NCBI GenBank assembly: GCA_038496445.1 | Contig: JALMLS010000213.1 | Location: 186,001 to 250,000, forward strand | Source: Trichosphaerium sp. ATCC 40318 | Lineage: Eukaryota; Discosea; Flabellinia; Trichosidae | Length of the DNA stretch: 64,000 nt | Reading direction: 5' to 3' | Part shown: positions 1 through 9,407 of the stretch, piece by piece | Layout: the number at the start of each line of letters is the position of its first letter | How positions within the stretch are numbered: the first letter of the stretch is position 1 | Made by a program: the position numbers and the translations under genes | Notes under the pieces: generated by a model | What the model was told of the DNA's origin: nothing | The model's database searches: none | What the model saw: only the letters and a program-made list of their open reading frames with translations

Positions 1-2034
1 TACCTAATTTTAGACGTTATTACTTCCGTCTGCTATTCCGACACTATGTGTCTCAACTTGAGCGAAAACAATCTGAACTAGAAGCTATTGCGTTGAAGCA
101 CAAAACACTTGTTTCTGACATTGACTCTTTTTTGGCACAACTTAATGTATCTGTCCTTCGTCGGCATACAATTTGTTTTTGCACTTCTTATCTGGATATT
201 TTCCGTCAACTCTTGACTGGTAGTGCATCTATAGATGTAAATCTATACGGTCAAACAATAGAAGAAGAAAAAGCAGCTTCAAGTATGTTTTTGTTTTTTT
301 TCACAACATTTTAGTTAATTTATGTCTTATCCTTGTCCTTTAGACTATCGTGGTTGGGTCAATTCCATGAATGAACCTATAAATCCTCGGCGTGCTAGAG
401 GAAAAGCAATTCCAATGCAAGACGTTCGAGTCTATGGTAACTTATTTCAGATCTTTCTGGTAATTGTTATCTTACTATTTTTTAAATAGGTTCAGCACAA
501 GTGTTCCGTCTCTTAGAGGTATTTAGTTCAGTAGTAGAAGGCGTAGAACTGCGTCGTCTTACATCTACAGATTACGTTTCTTTGGTTGGTATAAACAAAC
601 CAACCTTTGAAGGTTTGATAGACGCTGTAAGTGAAATCAATGCAAATAATTTTTTTCTTATATCTTCTGTTTAGGCTCTTTGTTGGGTAGAAACCCAGTC
701 AATGCAATTACTTGCCCCTTTAGCTGGACAATTACTTGATAGAATAGTAGAGATGATTACAAGGCTATTAAATATAACAGAGGGCGAGTTGAGTATGAGA
801 TATAAGAGGGATACAACGTCTAGTACTTTTAGCTTTAATCAAGCTGATGTTCTAGTACATGCACCTTCTCTCACTGGCGATATTAGTCTCTTAATTAGGA
901 GTACTCTAGATGTACGTTCGCATACTCATAACTTATGTCAACATCCACAAGAGCTTGTCACAAGAGCGGTGATATGCGTGATAAACAACACTTTGTACAT
1001 TCTATTACTATTTTGTTAACCTAATTGTTTAGGCACTTAAAATGGAATGCTCTGTTCGTTGCAGTAGGGCTTTACAAGAGTTTTCTACTATTGATCCTGA
1101 GTGGATTCAGGTTGATGAAGCATTGTACGTTCAAGTTGTTATTTCTTTTTTTTTTAATTACTAATGTTCGACAGAGAACGTATGAGCTTTGTTAGTAAAG
1201 AAGGCGCTCTTCAGAGGCTTGCATCAAATATTTTTATGCAAATTAAAAAACACTACATACAACAAATCACATTGAGTATTTATGAAATATTTATTGAAAG
1301 AGGGTACGTGATGAAACTGACCAAGCTAAATCATTTCGGTTTTTGTTCTTTTTTTTTTTGGAATTATGCTTTGCTTGTCTTTTTACGACCTTCATTTTTA
1401 TACTCTGGTAAAATAGAGTTATTTTGAGGGTCACGTGATGTAAACCAAATTATATTTTTAGCGAGCTTGTACTTCCCTTGAGTAAGAGTTTAAAACTGAC
1501 TTTATTTTTTTAGGTGTGAACGTATTTCAAGGGCAGTTATTACTGCTGTTTCTGGATTCCCTGATAGACAATTACTCAACCTATTCCAAGGTGAAAGACT
1601 AAAAATGAAGTTGAAACAAAGGCGTCAAGTAGAACACGAGGCGTTCAAGACATCAACTGCTACTGCTGCTCAGTTTAAAGACTGTTCGAAGAAATTTGCA
1701 AACTGTCATATGTCACCTTTGTGTATTAATAGAAACACGATTATTGAGAGAAATATGAATGCTCCAAACCTGGAAGCATTAGTTCCTCGTATGGCAACTA
1801 ATCACCGACGTCTCAGCTCAGGTTTTCCAGGTGGTAAACGTACGTTAAAAGAGAGAAAAACAATTTTTTTTTTGTTCTCTTTTTGCAGCACGTGTGGTTA
1901 TTGGATTCGACTGATTTTTCTTTTTTACATTAGGTGCACATAGTAGAGTCCGTTCTGCAGCTTTTAAGTCTCGTGATCAGAGATCTTTTACTATTACAGC
2001 TATTAATAAGCTCCCTTCAACTTTCAAGGCTTAA
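1..2034 (+). CDS. Dynamin-related protein, stalk region, 5' end missing
   Basis: The window opens inside this gene; the first visible exon starts after an acceptor at 11-13. At least eight exons can be joined by GT-AG introns (for example 283-344, 914-1034, 1303-1514, 1840-1933), ending in TAA at 2032-2034. The visible protein is helical. It contains GINKPTFEGLIDA followed by a helix with W-E-T-Q and L-A-P-L-A, which matches the pattern at the end of the dynamin middle (stalk) domain, where a phenylalanine-glutamate-x-leucine is followed by a helix. The last ~120 residues are basic and look disordered. The GTPase domain would lie upstream, outside the window. Dynamin-family proteins assemble on membranes and drive fission or fusion. 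The match rests on this stalk pattern alone, so another helical membrane-remodelling protein is possible. Confidence 0.45.
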
Positions 2035-2710
2035 ATTAAACAAAAGGCCATTGAAGTAAGTAGTGCTTGTTTTTAATGGCTAGAAAAAGCAGAAAACATA
2101 GAAAAAAATTGGATGCGTCCACATTAATCCAAAAAAAAAACCAAAACTATTTCCTTGTACGATAAATTCTTTTACACGTTACCTTATCAGTTGTTATTTT
2201 CATTGCCCGTACTCTTATGAACGTAGTTCTTTAAACCAGTTTGTGCAAAAACCCACAGCATAGACTTGGTACGCTTTCAACAACGGCTAGTGAAAGTGCA
2301 AGGATACAATAGTTAAGTAGTATATTTACTATTCAGCTCCTTTATGGCAATTGTATTCTGAATAGTTTGCTACAGAAAATGCATGAGAAAGGTCTTATTG
2401 GGTCTTCTTGTTTTTATTGCAAGGCCATGTACTTCGACGTTTGATCTGTGGTATTTCGCGTAGTTGTATTATCGGAAAAACGAGACTAATCAGTTTACGT
2501 TCATTGAAAACGTAAAAACAAACTTTGCCAATGTATACTTGTGGACAAAGAAGGAATAACCAAAGTAGTAACCAAGGGTGATGATAGGTATACTAGTGCA
2601 TCACTGTTGGAGAAAACGTTGCTTATGAAGTTAGAGCTTTAAGTAGCGGTTTCCAAAGTTTGGAGAAGTACATGCCAGTAGCGGCATAATTAAGCAAAAC
2701 GTCATTAACT
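2035..2710. other. Intergenic, no gene seen
   Basis: AT-rich spacer between the dynamin-like gene and the PAP2-like gene, both on the plus strand. It must hold the 3' UTR of the first and the promoter of the second. I see no long open frame, RNA gene or repeat. Confidence 0.5.
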
Positions 2711-4931
2711 ATGAGCGATTCGGAGCTTCGCAAGCCCTTACAGGATAGTGGGGATGCGAAAGATTGCGAAGATGTTACTGTATTGAGTAGAAAATATGAT
2801 CGCAATGATTCAGGTAAAATACAGGTGCCTGTGATAGTGCCTACGCAACAAGGTAAGATAAAGCGAAAAATAACTTTTCTCACTCAAAATAGCTGTGTAC
2901 GAGTTTCCACAGTACCTTGAAGCGAGTTTAAAGTGGTACGTTACCATAAGGGGTGTATTAGGGCGAGCCAGTAATTTCTTTATTACTTTCGCATTGAACA
3001 ACTCTAAATATTGATAAAATATAGCCAATAGTATACACACCTTGAATTTTATGCACCTTGTTACACTATTGTTCAGAAAATACCAAGGCAGTGTCAATTA
3101 CTACGTTAACCTCCTTATAGGATAGACGATCCAGTTACACGCGTTTTTCAAACACCTAGTTCAAGACTATGCACGTTCACATGTAAAGTAATAACAGGTA
3201 TTACTCTACGCTATTTAGACTTACTCATCGCCACTATCTTCAAATAGCTCTTGTTGCAGTTGAGATTGGAATAATAGCGCCAATATTTCTGTATGCAATT
3301 GGAAGGGATGCTGTAGCAACAGAAACAACCGTACTAGTACGAATACGCGATTATTAGCGCATTTTAAACAGATGCTTTTTGGTTAAAACAAAAAAAAACA
3401 CTTCCATTAAACGCTTTGATTATACGCTTATAAATCAAGATGCTACTTCTTACAACTGTGTCACAAATACTCAAGAGATTTGTGTGGAGATTCAGACCAT
3501 TTATGGCGTACCGTGGGGACAAGGTAACCCATTTTGGAACTTTCTAACAAAGTGTCAACTTTTTTGTGAAAAAAGGAAATTGTTGTTGTTTTGTTCGCTT
3601 TGAAGACCTTCGGGTTAATATTCTGTTTAGAGACAAGGATGTAAGACCTCTTCTTTCCCTTCCAGAGCTGTTTTATGTGCTACTGCTTATGCTTATTTAA
3701 TTATCCGTTCTTCCTTTGAATTATGGCCGGATAAGAACGAAAAGTAAGTTTAACCTTGTTTTCGTCCTAGTTGTTGTGATAAATGACTGACGCGGTTATA
3801 GATATTTTTCACTATTCATACTTCTCATAATACCTGCTGTAACATTTGCACGTGTAAGTAGATCCACACAATAGCGACTTGAAATGGAAACAAAAAAATT
3901 ATCAATTTTAGTCGCTCGGGTTGACTGAGCTTTATTTTGACTGTAGTGGAGCCTTGAAGTGTTAATATAAATTTAGATTAATCTTGGCATGCACTACTTA
4001 ACGGATTGTGTAGCAGGATTTATTTTGGTAAGTTCTAAGACAGTGTTATAGTAATAGTATTTCATCAAAAAATGATTGAAACTAAATGGTGTTAGGGATG
4101 TATATTTTGTGCGCTAAGTGCTGGAATAGTAATGGCTATACAATTGGGATGTGGTGACTGTTGGGCAAGCCATGCTGGATCAACTTGTTACGCTGGTAGT
4201 GAGGATGACACGTAAGAATTTGAAAAAGCCTTTTTATCAAAAAGTTTGTGCGCAATGCTCACTTGGTATCAAAGTGACGATAATTTTTTTTCATTGTTAA
4301 GACGCACCACATATTTATAATTTAAACGAGATGTTTTTGAAAAAAACTATGGTGCTTAGCACTACGTACTTGAGATAATAAGTTTTTTGTTTGTTGATTT
4401 TTTTTTTGGTTTAGGTTGCCAAAGAACATGCGACATATTAATTTTGCTGTGGTTTGTATAGTATTTATACTAACAATATTTGTTGGTATATTATGTATAC
4501 TAAAACCAATAGAGTTTTGGAAAAAATTTGCACGTATTTATGGGTATGTACAAGCTAACGCTTGATTTTTTTGGATAAAAGAATAATTTTTTGCTTACTT
4601 TTTTTTAGTGTACTGTTTCCTGCCTTGCTGTTTAAGATCACTTTTGTTTGTCAAAGATCAACCACTAATGGTGTAGCATTGGCTGTACCAGGTATGGCAT
4701 CATGGCACTCTTATGTTTTTGGCGCTGCACTTGCCTTAACGGGATTGGTACGAGGCTTGTTTTGTAACATGGCATCTATTTATAGAAAGTTTTTATTCAT
4801 TTTTTGTTTTTTAGGGTGTTGGTTTAGCATTTGGAAAACGAGTGTGGCCTTTTTTAACCTACTTGATACTATATGTTTCAAATTTTGTACTTTTAGCTGT
4901 TTGGCGTTTACTGGTTTTTGGTAAACGTTAA
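2711..4931 (+). CDS. PAP2-superfamily multi-pass membrane phosphatase (lipid phosphatase-like)
   Basis: About ten short exons joined by GT-AG introns; ATG at 2711, stop TAA 4929-4931. The translation is strongly hydrophobic with several membrane segments. The exon at ~3979-4026 reads INLGMHYLTDCVAGFIL and follows an arginine that closes the previous exon. This gives R-x(4)-MH-x-L-x-D, the C-terminal motif (C3) of PAP2 phosphatases such as sphingosine-1-phosphate phosphatases, where His and Asp are catalytic. The middle motif, normally PSGH/PSSH, is represented by Y-G-V-P-W-G-Q just before an intron at 3526, so the Ser and His of motif 2 appear changed. No clear KxxxxxxRP was found. It may be a lipid phosphatase relative that has lost normal catalysis. 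The family call is moderately sure; substrate is unknown. Confidence 0.5.
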
Positions 4932-5277
4932 GAAAACAATGAGAAAAATAAAATACTTGTAAATTTTTCAATTTCTAGACTTTTTTGACTTGCAGGTGAT
5001 GTATCGTGTTGAGTTGTTGGACTTTGCGCCTTCTTTTTGGGTTTGACCTGGAATAGCGCTTTTTGTCTGCCTATAGATTTACCTTTATGGAGTACATTGT
5101 GAGGGCAGGAGTAGAAAGTCACGAGCTTGCTACTAATCGGGAGTTATCCTTTTGACCAGCGGCATAACGTTACAAGTTAATAGCACTATTCCTTTGTTTA
5201 TTATCAATACCAAGTAACACTTTTATTGCGCTACACCTTCTCCCAGTAACAAATAAAAACTAGTGTAGGACGTGATT
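4932..5277. other. Convergent intergenic spacer
   Basis: Lies between the ends of a plus-strand gene (PAP2-like) and a minus-strand gene (XRCC4-like). It should contain both 3' UTRs; AATAAA-like sites occur on both strands (for example AATAAAAT near 4947 and ATTTTATT near 5274). No coding frame supported. Confidence 0.45.
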
Positions 5278-6204
5278 TTATTTAGTATTTTCTGGCTGTG
5301 TAAATTCTTCATTGTGGTTATTTACCCCAACTTCGTAAGCCTCAAACAACCAATTGTGATATGAACTTTTAAGAAAAGTGCATTCCCCAGCATCTACTTG
5401 TACTTCGTACTTACCTGATACTAGTCCCTCACACAAAAAAATTGTTTCTACAATGTTCTCAACTTGTTGTGTGTAGATTGGTTGTTGGGATGAGCAATGT
5501 TCTCCATTAAACTTCACTTGTAAAAGATGTTCTGGATAACAAGGTACGTCTTCCGCTCTAGGAGATGAGCTTGTATAAACAACTCGCACAGCTGTATTAT
5601 TACGTTTTTTTGTGAACGAAAGTGTGCTTGTCTTTCCATTCTCCTCTCTTCTTTCTGATTTCATTGCAAAGCCTAGTACAAGTTTCTCGCTAATATCTAT
5701 ATCTATTTCGCGTAAGCGGGCATCATTTACTGTTTTGTATTCTTCCAGGGCGTCAAGTCTTTTAGTAAGTTGTTCATTTCGGTACGTCAGCAATGCGATC
5801 TGTTGTGACACTTTGTCAAACTTTAACGAACTTAAAGTTAGCGTAAAAAACGCCCTCTTGAACTCAACTTGAAGCTAAATCATTTAGAAATAACGTATAA
5901 ACAACCTGGCCAAACCTTGTTGTTTGGTAGTGTACCCACTTCAAACTCTGAAAGAAAATTTAGTTTTTCAGTTGCCGGTGGCCTTTTGTCATCTAATCAC
6001 GTGATCATTAGAAAAAATAACCGAAAACGTTAGAGTAATGGCTACCTCCTTGTATCCAACATATCTTCGCCTCGTTACCTTATTCTCAACCAAAAAGTAA
6101 ACTGTCGTAGTATCGTCGTAAACACCGAGTTTTAAAACCCATTCGCCGCAACTAGAATCATATTGTCGTGTACGGTCCGCAATTTCGATAAGCTCGCTTG
6201 TATA
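5278..6204 (-). CDS. XRCC4-like head plus coiled-coil protein, 5' end unresolved
   Basis: The main exon (about 5866 down to 5278) encodes ~195 residues: a helix with heptad pattern (A-L-L-T-Y-R-N-E-Q-L-T-K-R-L-D-A-L), then a charged region and a beta-rich tail. It opens after an acceptor (TGATTTAG on the minus strand). Two upstream exons (about 6204-6030 and 5945-5905) fit as a beta-rich head containing E-W-V-L-K-L-G-V-Y and F-E-V-G-T-L. The order (beta head, a F-x-V/L-G strand, helix with N-E-x-L, then L-V-L-G-F/L-N-E-K-K-like segment) resembles XRCC4, the DNA ligase IV partner in end joining. This is by-eye similarity only; the long C-terminal beta-like tail is not typical of XRCC4. The first exon and ATG are not found. 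Runs convergent with the PAP2-like gene. Confidence 0.35.
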
Positions 6205-6574
6205 CTATGTTAGCAAGAATATGAGGCATTTATGCTGTACGGCATGTTTTCAATATTGAACTGTGCATATACGAACCAACCAACAATAATAGCTGGTACT
6301 AACACAAGTGCTGTACAAACTAAACAACAAAAATCACTCTGATGGAAATGACGGCACGTTTTCAATAATGAAAGTCAATATCGTGTTTACCAATTTTGAC
6401 TTTTCTCGTGTTTACAGGGTCACGAAGGAAAGTGGTACGCGTACTCGCTATTATAACGAATAAATCTGGTGACCTACATTATATTGCGATAGCAAACATG
6501 CCTTTCATTAAACGGGCAATTCATATGCTTTACAAAGTGTTTTTTTATTTGCAATGGGAGCTTACAAATGTATA
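6205..6574. other. Spacer with possible short exon of a membrane peptide
   Basis: Between the XRCC4-like gene's visible 5' exon and the ubiquitin gene stop. On the minus strand a frame at about 6320-6215 encodes a hydrophobic stretch (L-V-L-V-P-A-I-I-V-G-W-F-V-Y-A) ending in a stop, after a TTTAG acceptor-like site. It could be the last exon of a tiny membrane protein or chance. A 12-base block, TTGAAAACRTGC on the minus strand, occurs twice here. Confidence 0.25.
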
Positions 6575-7036
6575 TTAACAATCTCCACGAAGTCGAAAGA
6601 CTAGATGGAGAAGGTATTCTTTTTGGATATTGTAATCACTCAATGTGCGATCATCCTCGAGCGGCTTACCACCAAAGATAATGCGTTGTTCATCTGTAGG
6701 AATGCCTTCCTTATCTTGAATCTGTTGTTTAACATTGCCAATAGTATCGGCAGCCTCGACTTCGAGGGCGATTGTCTTGCCAGTCACCTTTTTGACAAAG
6801 ATTTGCATGCCACCACGAAGACGAAGGACAAGGTGGAGTGTTGATTCTGACCGGATATTATAGTCTCTTATGGTGCGACCATCTTCTAGTTGTTTACCAG
6901 CAAAAATAAGGCGTTGTTGATCTGGAGGAATACCTTCCTTATCTTGAATCTTTTGTTTGATGTTGTCGATGGTATCGGATTGCTCAACCTCTAAAGTGAT
7001 TGTCTTGCCTGTGAGAGTCTTTACGAAGATTTGCAT
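6575..7036 (-). CDS. Two-unit ubiquitin gene with divergent second unit and no terminal Gly-Gly
   Basis: Intronless frame of 153 residues starting with ATG at 7036. Residues 1-76 are ubiquitin and end in LRLRGG, joined directly to a second unit (77-153). Unit 1 keeps K6, K11, K27, K29, K33 and K48, but position 62-63, normally Gln-Lys, is Arg-Ser, so K63 is missing. There are further changes such as P19Q, A28Q, L56I and S57R. Unit 2 is more diverged (K-V-T-G-K at 7-11, F-G-G-K at 45-48, E-Y-L-L at 64-67). It has K63 but ends R-L-R-G-D-C, so it lacks the Gly-Gly needed for conjugation. Processing by a deubiquitinase after residue 76 would release unit 1. This is not the cell's normal polyubiquitin gene, whose repeats are kept identical; it is a diverged paralogue. 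Confidence 0.9.
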   Translation of the reverse strand: MQIFVKTLTGKTITLEVEQSDTIDNIKQKIQDKEGIPPDQQRLIFAGKQLEDGRTIRDYNIRSESTLHLVLRLRGGMQIFVKKVTGKTIALEVEAADTIGNVKQQIQDKEGIPTDEQRIIFGGKPLEDDRTLSDYNIQKEYLLHLVFRLRGDC

Positions 7037-7361
7037 TGTTGTTGGTTGTTATTTGATGAATTATGATTTTGATATTAAACATGGTGGTATTCCTTTCTTT
7101 GAACGTACAGTTTTCAATTAACATGTCTGAGCATTGGCTATAAACTTATCCAATCTGGTCCGATTCGTTCTTTAAAGATGTTGCTTACCTTGTTTTGAAG
7201 ACAACAGACAACACCACATTGTTAATAGCTACTCAATGAAAGCTTATTGCAATTAACGAGTAGTTTGTATCTGTTACCTTAGAAAAACATTTAGGCCATT
7301 TATAGGTATGTGAATAAGTAGACTCAACATTAAACAGTGCCGTAAGTAGGAAAATACTTTA
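7037..7361. promoter_or_regulatory. Ubiquitin gene 5' region / spacer
   Basis: Minus-strand upstream region of the ubiquitin gene. Just before its ATG the leader on the minus strand is CA-rich (ACAACCAACAACA), like the leaders of the genes at 14830 and 57448. The 3' UTR of the Thr/Pro-rich gene occupies the right end. No coding frame supported. Confidence 0.4.
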
Positions 7362-8557
7362 TTATATGTGCAAAAAAAATAATACAAAGAAGCACAGAAT
7401 CACAGTATACGCCATTGTGCCAAGTGTTAGAATATTGCCTGATGATAATGTTTGCTCAGCCATTGGTCCCTCAGTAGGAGGTTCTGTATTATGTATTGAT
7501 GATGGTGACACAGTAGGCATAGTTGATGGATCAAGGGTATCTGTAGGAGTTGATGGTGATTGAGTTGTTGGTGGTATATTAGATGGTTGAGTGCTTGGGG
7601 TATTTGGCTCAATTGTTGTAGGCTGGACCGTTTGTGTTACTATAGTAGTTGGTGACATTGTGGCGGGAGGTTGTGTGGTTGGTATTATCGACGGAGCTTG
7701 TGTAGTTGGTGGCAGGGTGCTTGGAGGTGTTTTCAATGGTAGAGGAGCCCGAGTGGTTGGAGTTTCTATAGTTATCGGAGGTGGAAGTGTAGGGGATAGT
7801 GTTGTAGGTGGTAGAGTTGTAGGTGGTTGCGTAGTATGTACTTCTGTTGGTGGTAGTGTTGTTGGAGATAGCTTTGTGGGTGGTAAGGTCGTTGGAGGAG
7901 GGGCTGGTGCTAATAAAGCGACTGTAACAAATTGTTCTTCTCCAGCCACGCCTGATAACAAAGGCGAATACAAACTATTTCTAATAAGCAACTGTTGTTG
8001 TCCAAGTCTTGTGTACGTACGTGAACGCATTTGATAATTGTTCTGTAACTGTCATAGCACTACGCCAATTTACTGCTGTGATATTGACATCTAACATTGG
8101 TAGAGAGAGTTAATAATAGTTTTAACAACGGAGAATAACGTACAGTCTATCACATGATTATCCATTTCTACAACAAAATATATTGGACCATTTGTTATAT
8201 CATTGTTGAATAGAACACTGAAAGTAGCAGAGTCTGTATCAATATCGAAAGTAAAGGCAGTATTTGTAAAGAACTTGTATAGTTCTACGTTTGGGGTATC
8301 TGCATTGTTTACACAGAACCGTGGACCTGGTTTTGGTCCTACAGTAGGTGCTACACCATAAAAATTAAATTGTCCGGCTACAGGTAAGTTTGAAACTGCA
8401 TAAACAGTACCAGAATCTCCCTCTGCTATACGAATGTTAACGGAGCATAAAAATATGAAGAAAGCGCACAGATTACACCGTTGACAGCGGCAAGAAAGCA
8501 AGTCAAGAGGATTAGAATTACGCTGGTTACTACGTATTTTGGTTGGTAATTGTACAT
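7362..8557 (-). CDS. Secreted Thr/Pro-rich surface protein, probably GPI-anchored
   Basis: ATG at 8557 opens MYNYQPKYVVTSVILILL, a signal-anchor or signal peptide. Introns follow (about 8476-8425, 8147-8092, and a 40-base intron near 8026-7987). The ectodomain has ~110 residues with D-S-G-T-V-Y-A-V-S-N-L-P and two or more Cys. A stalk of ~150 residues then has P-P-T-T repeats, suited to O-glycosylation. The C terminus is a hydrophobic stretch (Y-T-V-I-L-C-F-F-V-L-F-F-L-H-I) ending at the stop with no cytoplasmic tail, as in GPI-anchored proteins. The gene at 44655-47217 has the same layout and strand, so this is a small family of surface proteins. Ligand or role unknown. Confidence 0.65.
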
Positions 8558-9407
8558 TGTATAGGGTTGCTACTGGGTTGGTATTATTAAAGCAAATGGA
8601 AAAGCACTTGTAAACCTAAAACCAAATCGTCACGATTTCAGTGAACTGATTTAATTACTTTTCGTCGTTAGCATCAAAACCGAAAAGTCAAAGTCTTAAA
8701 GTAAAACAAGGGTATGATGCTTATTGTGGCTGTACAACACGTGCCAGGTATACAAAAAAAGAAGTAGGTCGTTAATTACAAGAATTGACAAAAATTGATT
8801 AGCAATCGTTCTTCAGAATTTTCTGATAATTATAATATAGTCTCTGATCAAGTGTATAGCAACGCGATCCTACCCCTTTGGCTTTCTACATAATGCTTTG
8901 CATAAGTCAAAAAACTCAATGGCATGGCCGTACAGATGCCGAGTTTGGTGTTTGATAATAACTTTTAATTATTATCATAATAATAAAAAACACAGTATCA
9001 CTGTAAGCGTACTTTAGAAGTTTATGGTTTAGGCTCAAAGAAAAAAAAACCAGAGGTCTCCAAAACATGACTAAATGCTGTCTTTAAGCCTTAGACTCAT
9101 TGTGTTAGAATGACAATGTGAATCTGAATTACCTATCAAGCATTTTTTCCCTTTTTTATAGTACCTATAATACGCTCTCATTTGCGTGCAAAAAAGAAAG
9201 GGTATCACCATTTAAACAAACTCGGACTAAATATCTTGGATTTGTCCAAAAAAGTGAGAACACAAACGACATATTTGACCGCACGAGAGTTATTGCAATC
9301 GCATGAGTGCCTACTTCATTGTTTTTCTCCTTATTGTGATTCTTTTGTGCTTGAAAATTCCAAAAAAAATAGTTTCATCACCTAAAAGCAGCATCACGTG
9401 ATATTTG
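8558..9407. promoter_or_regulatory. Divergent intergenic region: surface protein (-) and mannosidase A (+)
   Basis: Holds the promoters of two divergently transcribed genes. From about 9190 onward the sequence is repeated upstream of mannosidase B (18495 onward), including the block AAACAAACTCGGACTAAATA and the last ~90 bases before the ATG. AT-rich direct and inverted ATTATTA stretches occur at 8960-8990. No coding frame supported. Confidence 0.5.
9394..9401 (+). promoter_or_regulatory. TCACGTGA palindrome just upstream of mannosidase A ATG
   Basis: E-box-like palindrome ending seven bases before the ATG at 9408. It sits at the same place in the second copy (18736-18743), within an almost unchanged block. 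The motif is common across the window, so it could be a bHLH-type factor site or a genome-wide repeated word. Confidence 0.5.

Noticed and set aside
7987-8026. A 25-base ultra-short intron in the first Thr/Pro-rich gene
   Set aside because: A 40-base intron with a standard GTACGT donor gives the same frame, so no ultra-short intron is needed. Likewise the apparent 25-base intron near 3642 disappears when the acceptor at 3668 is used.
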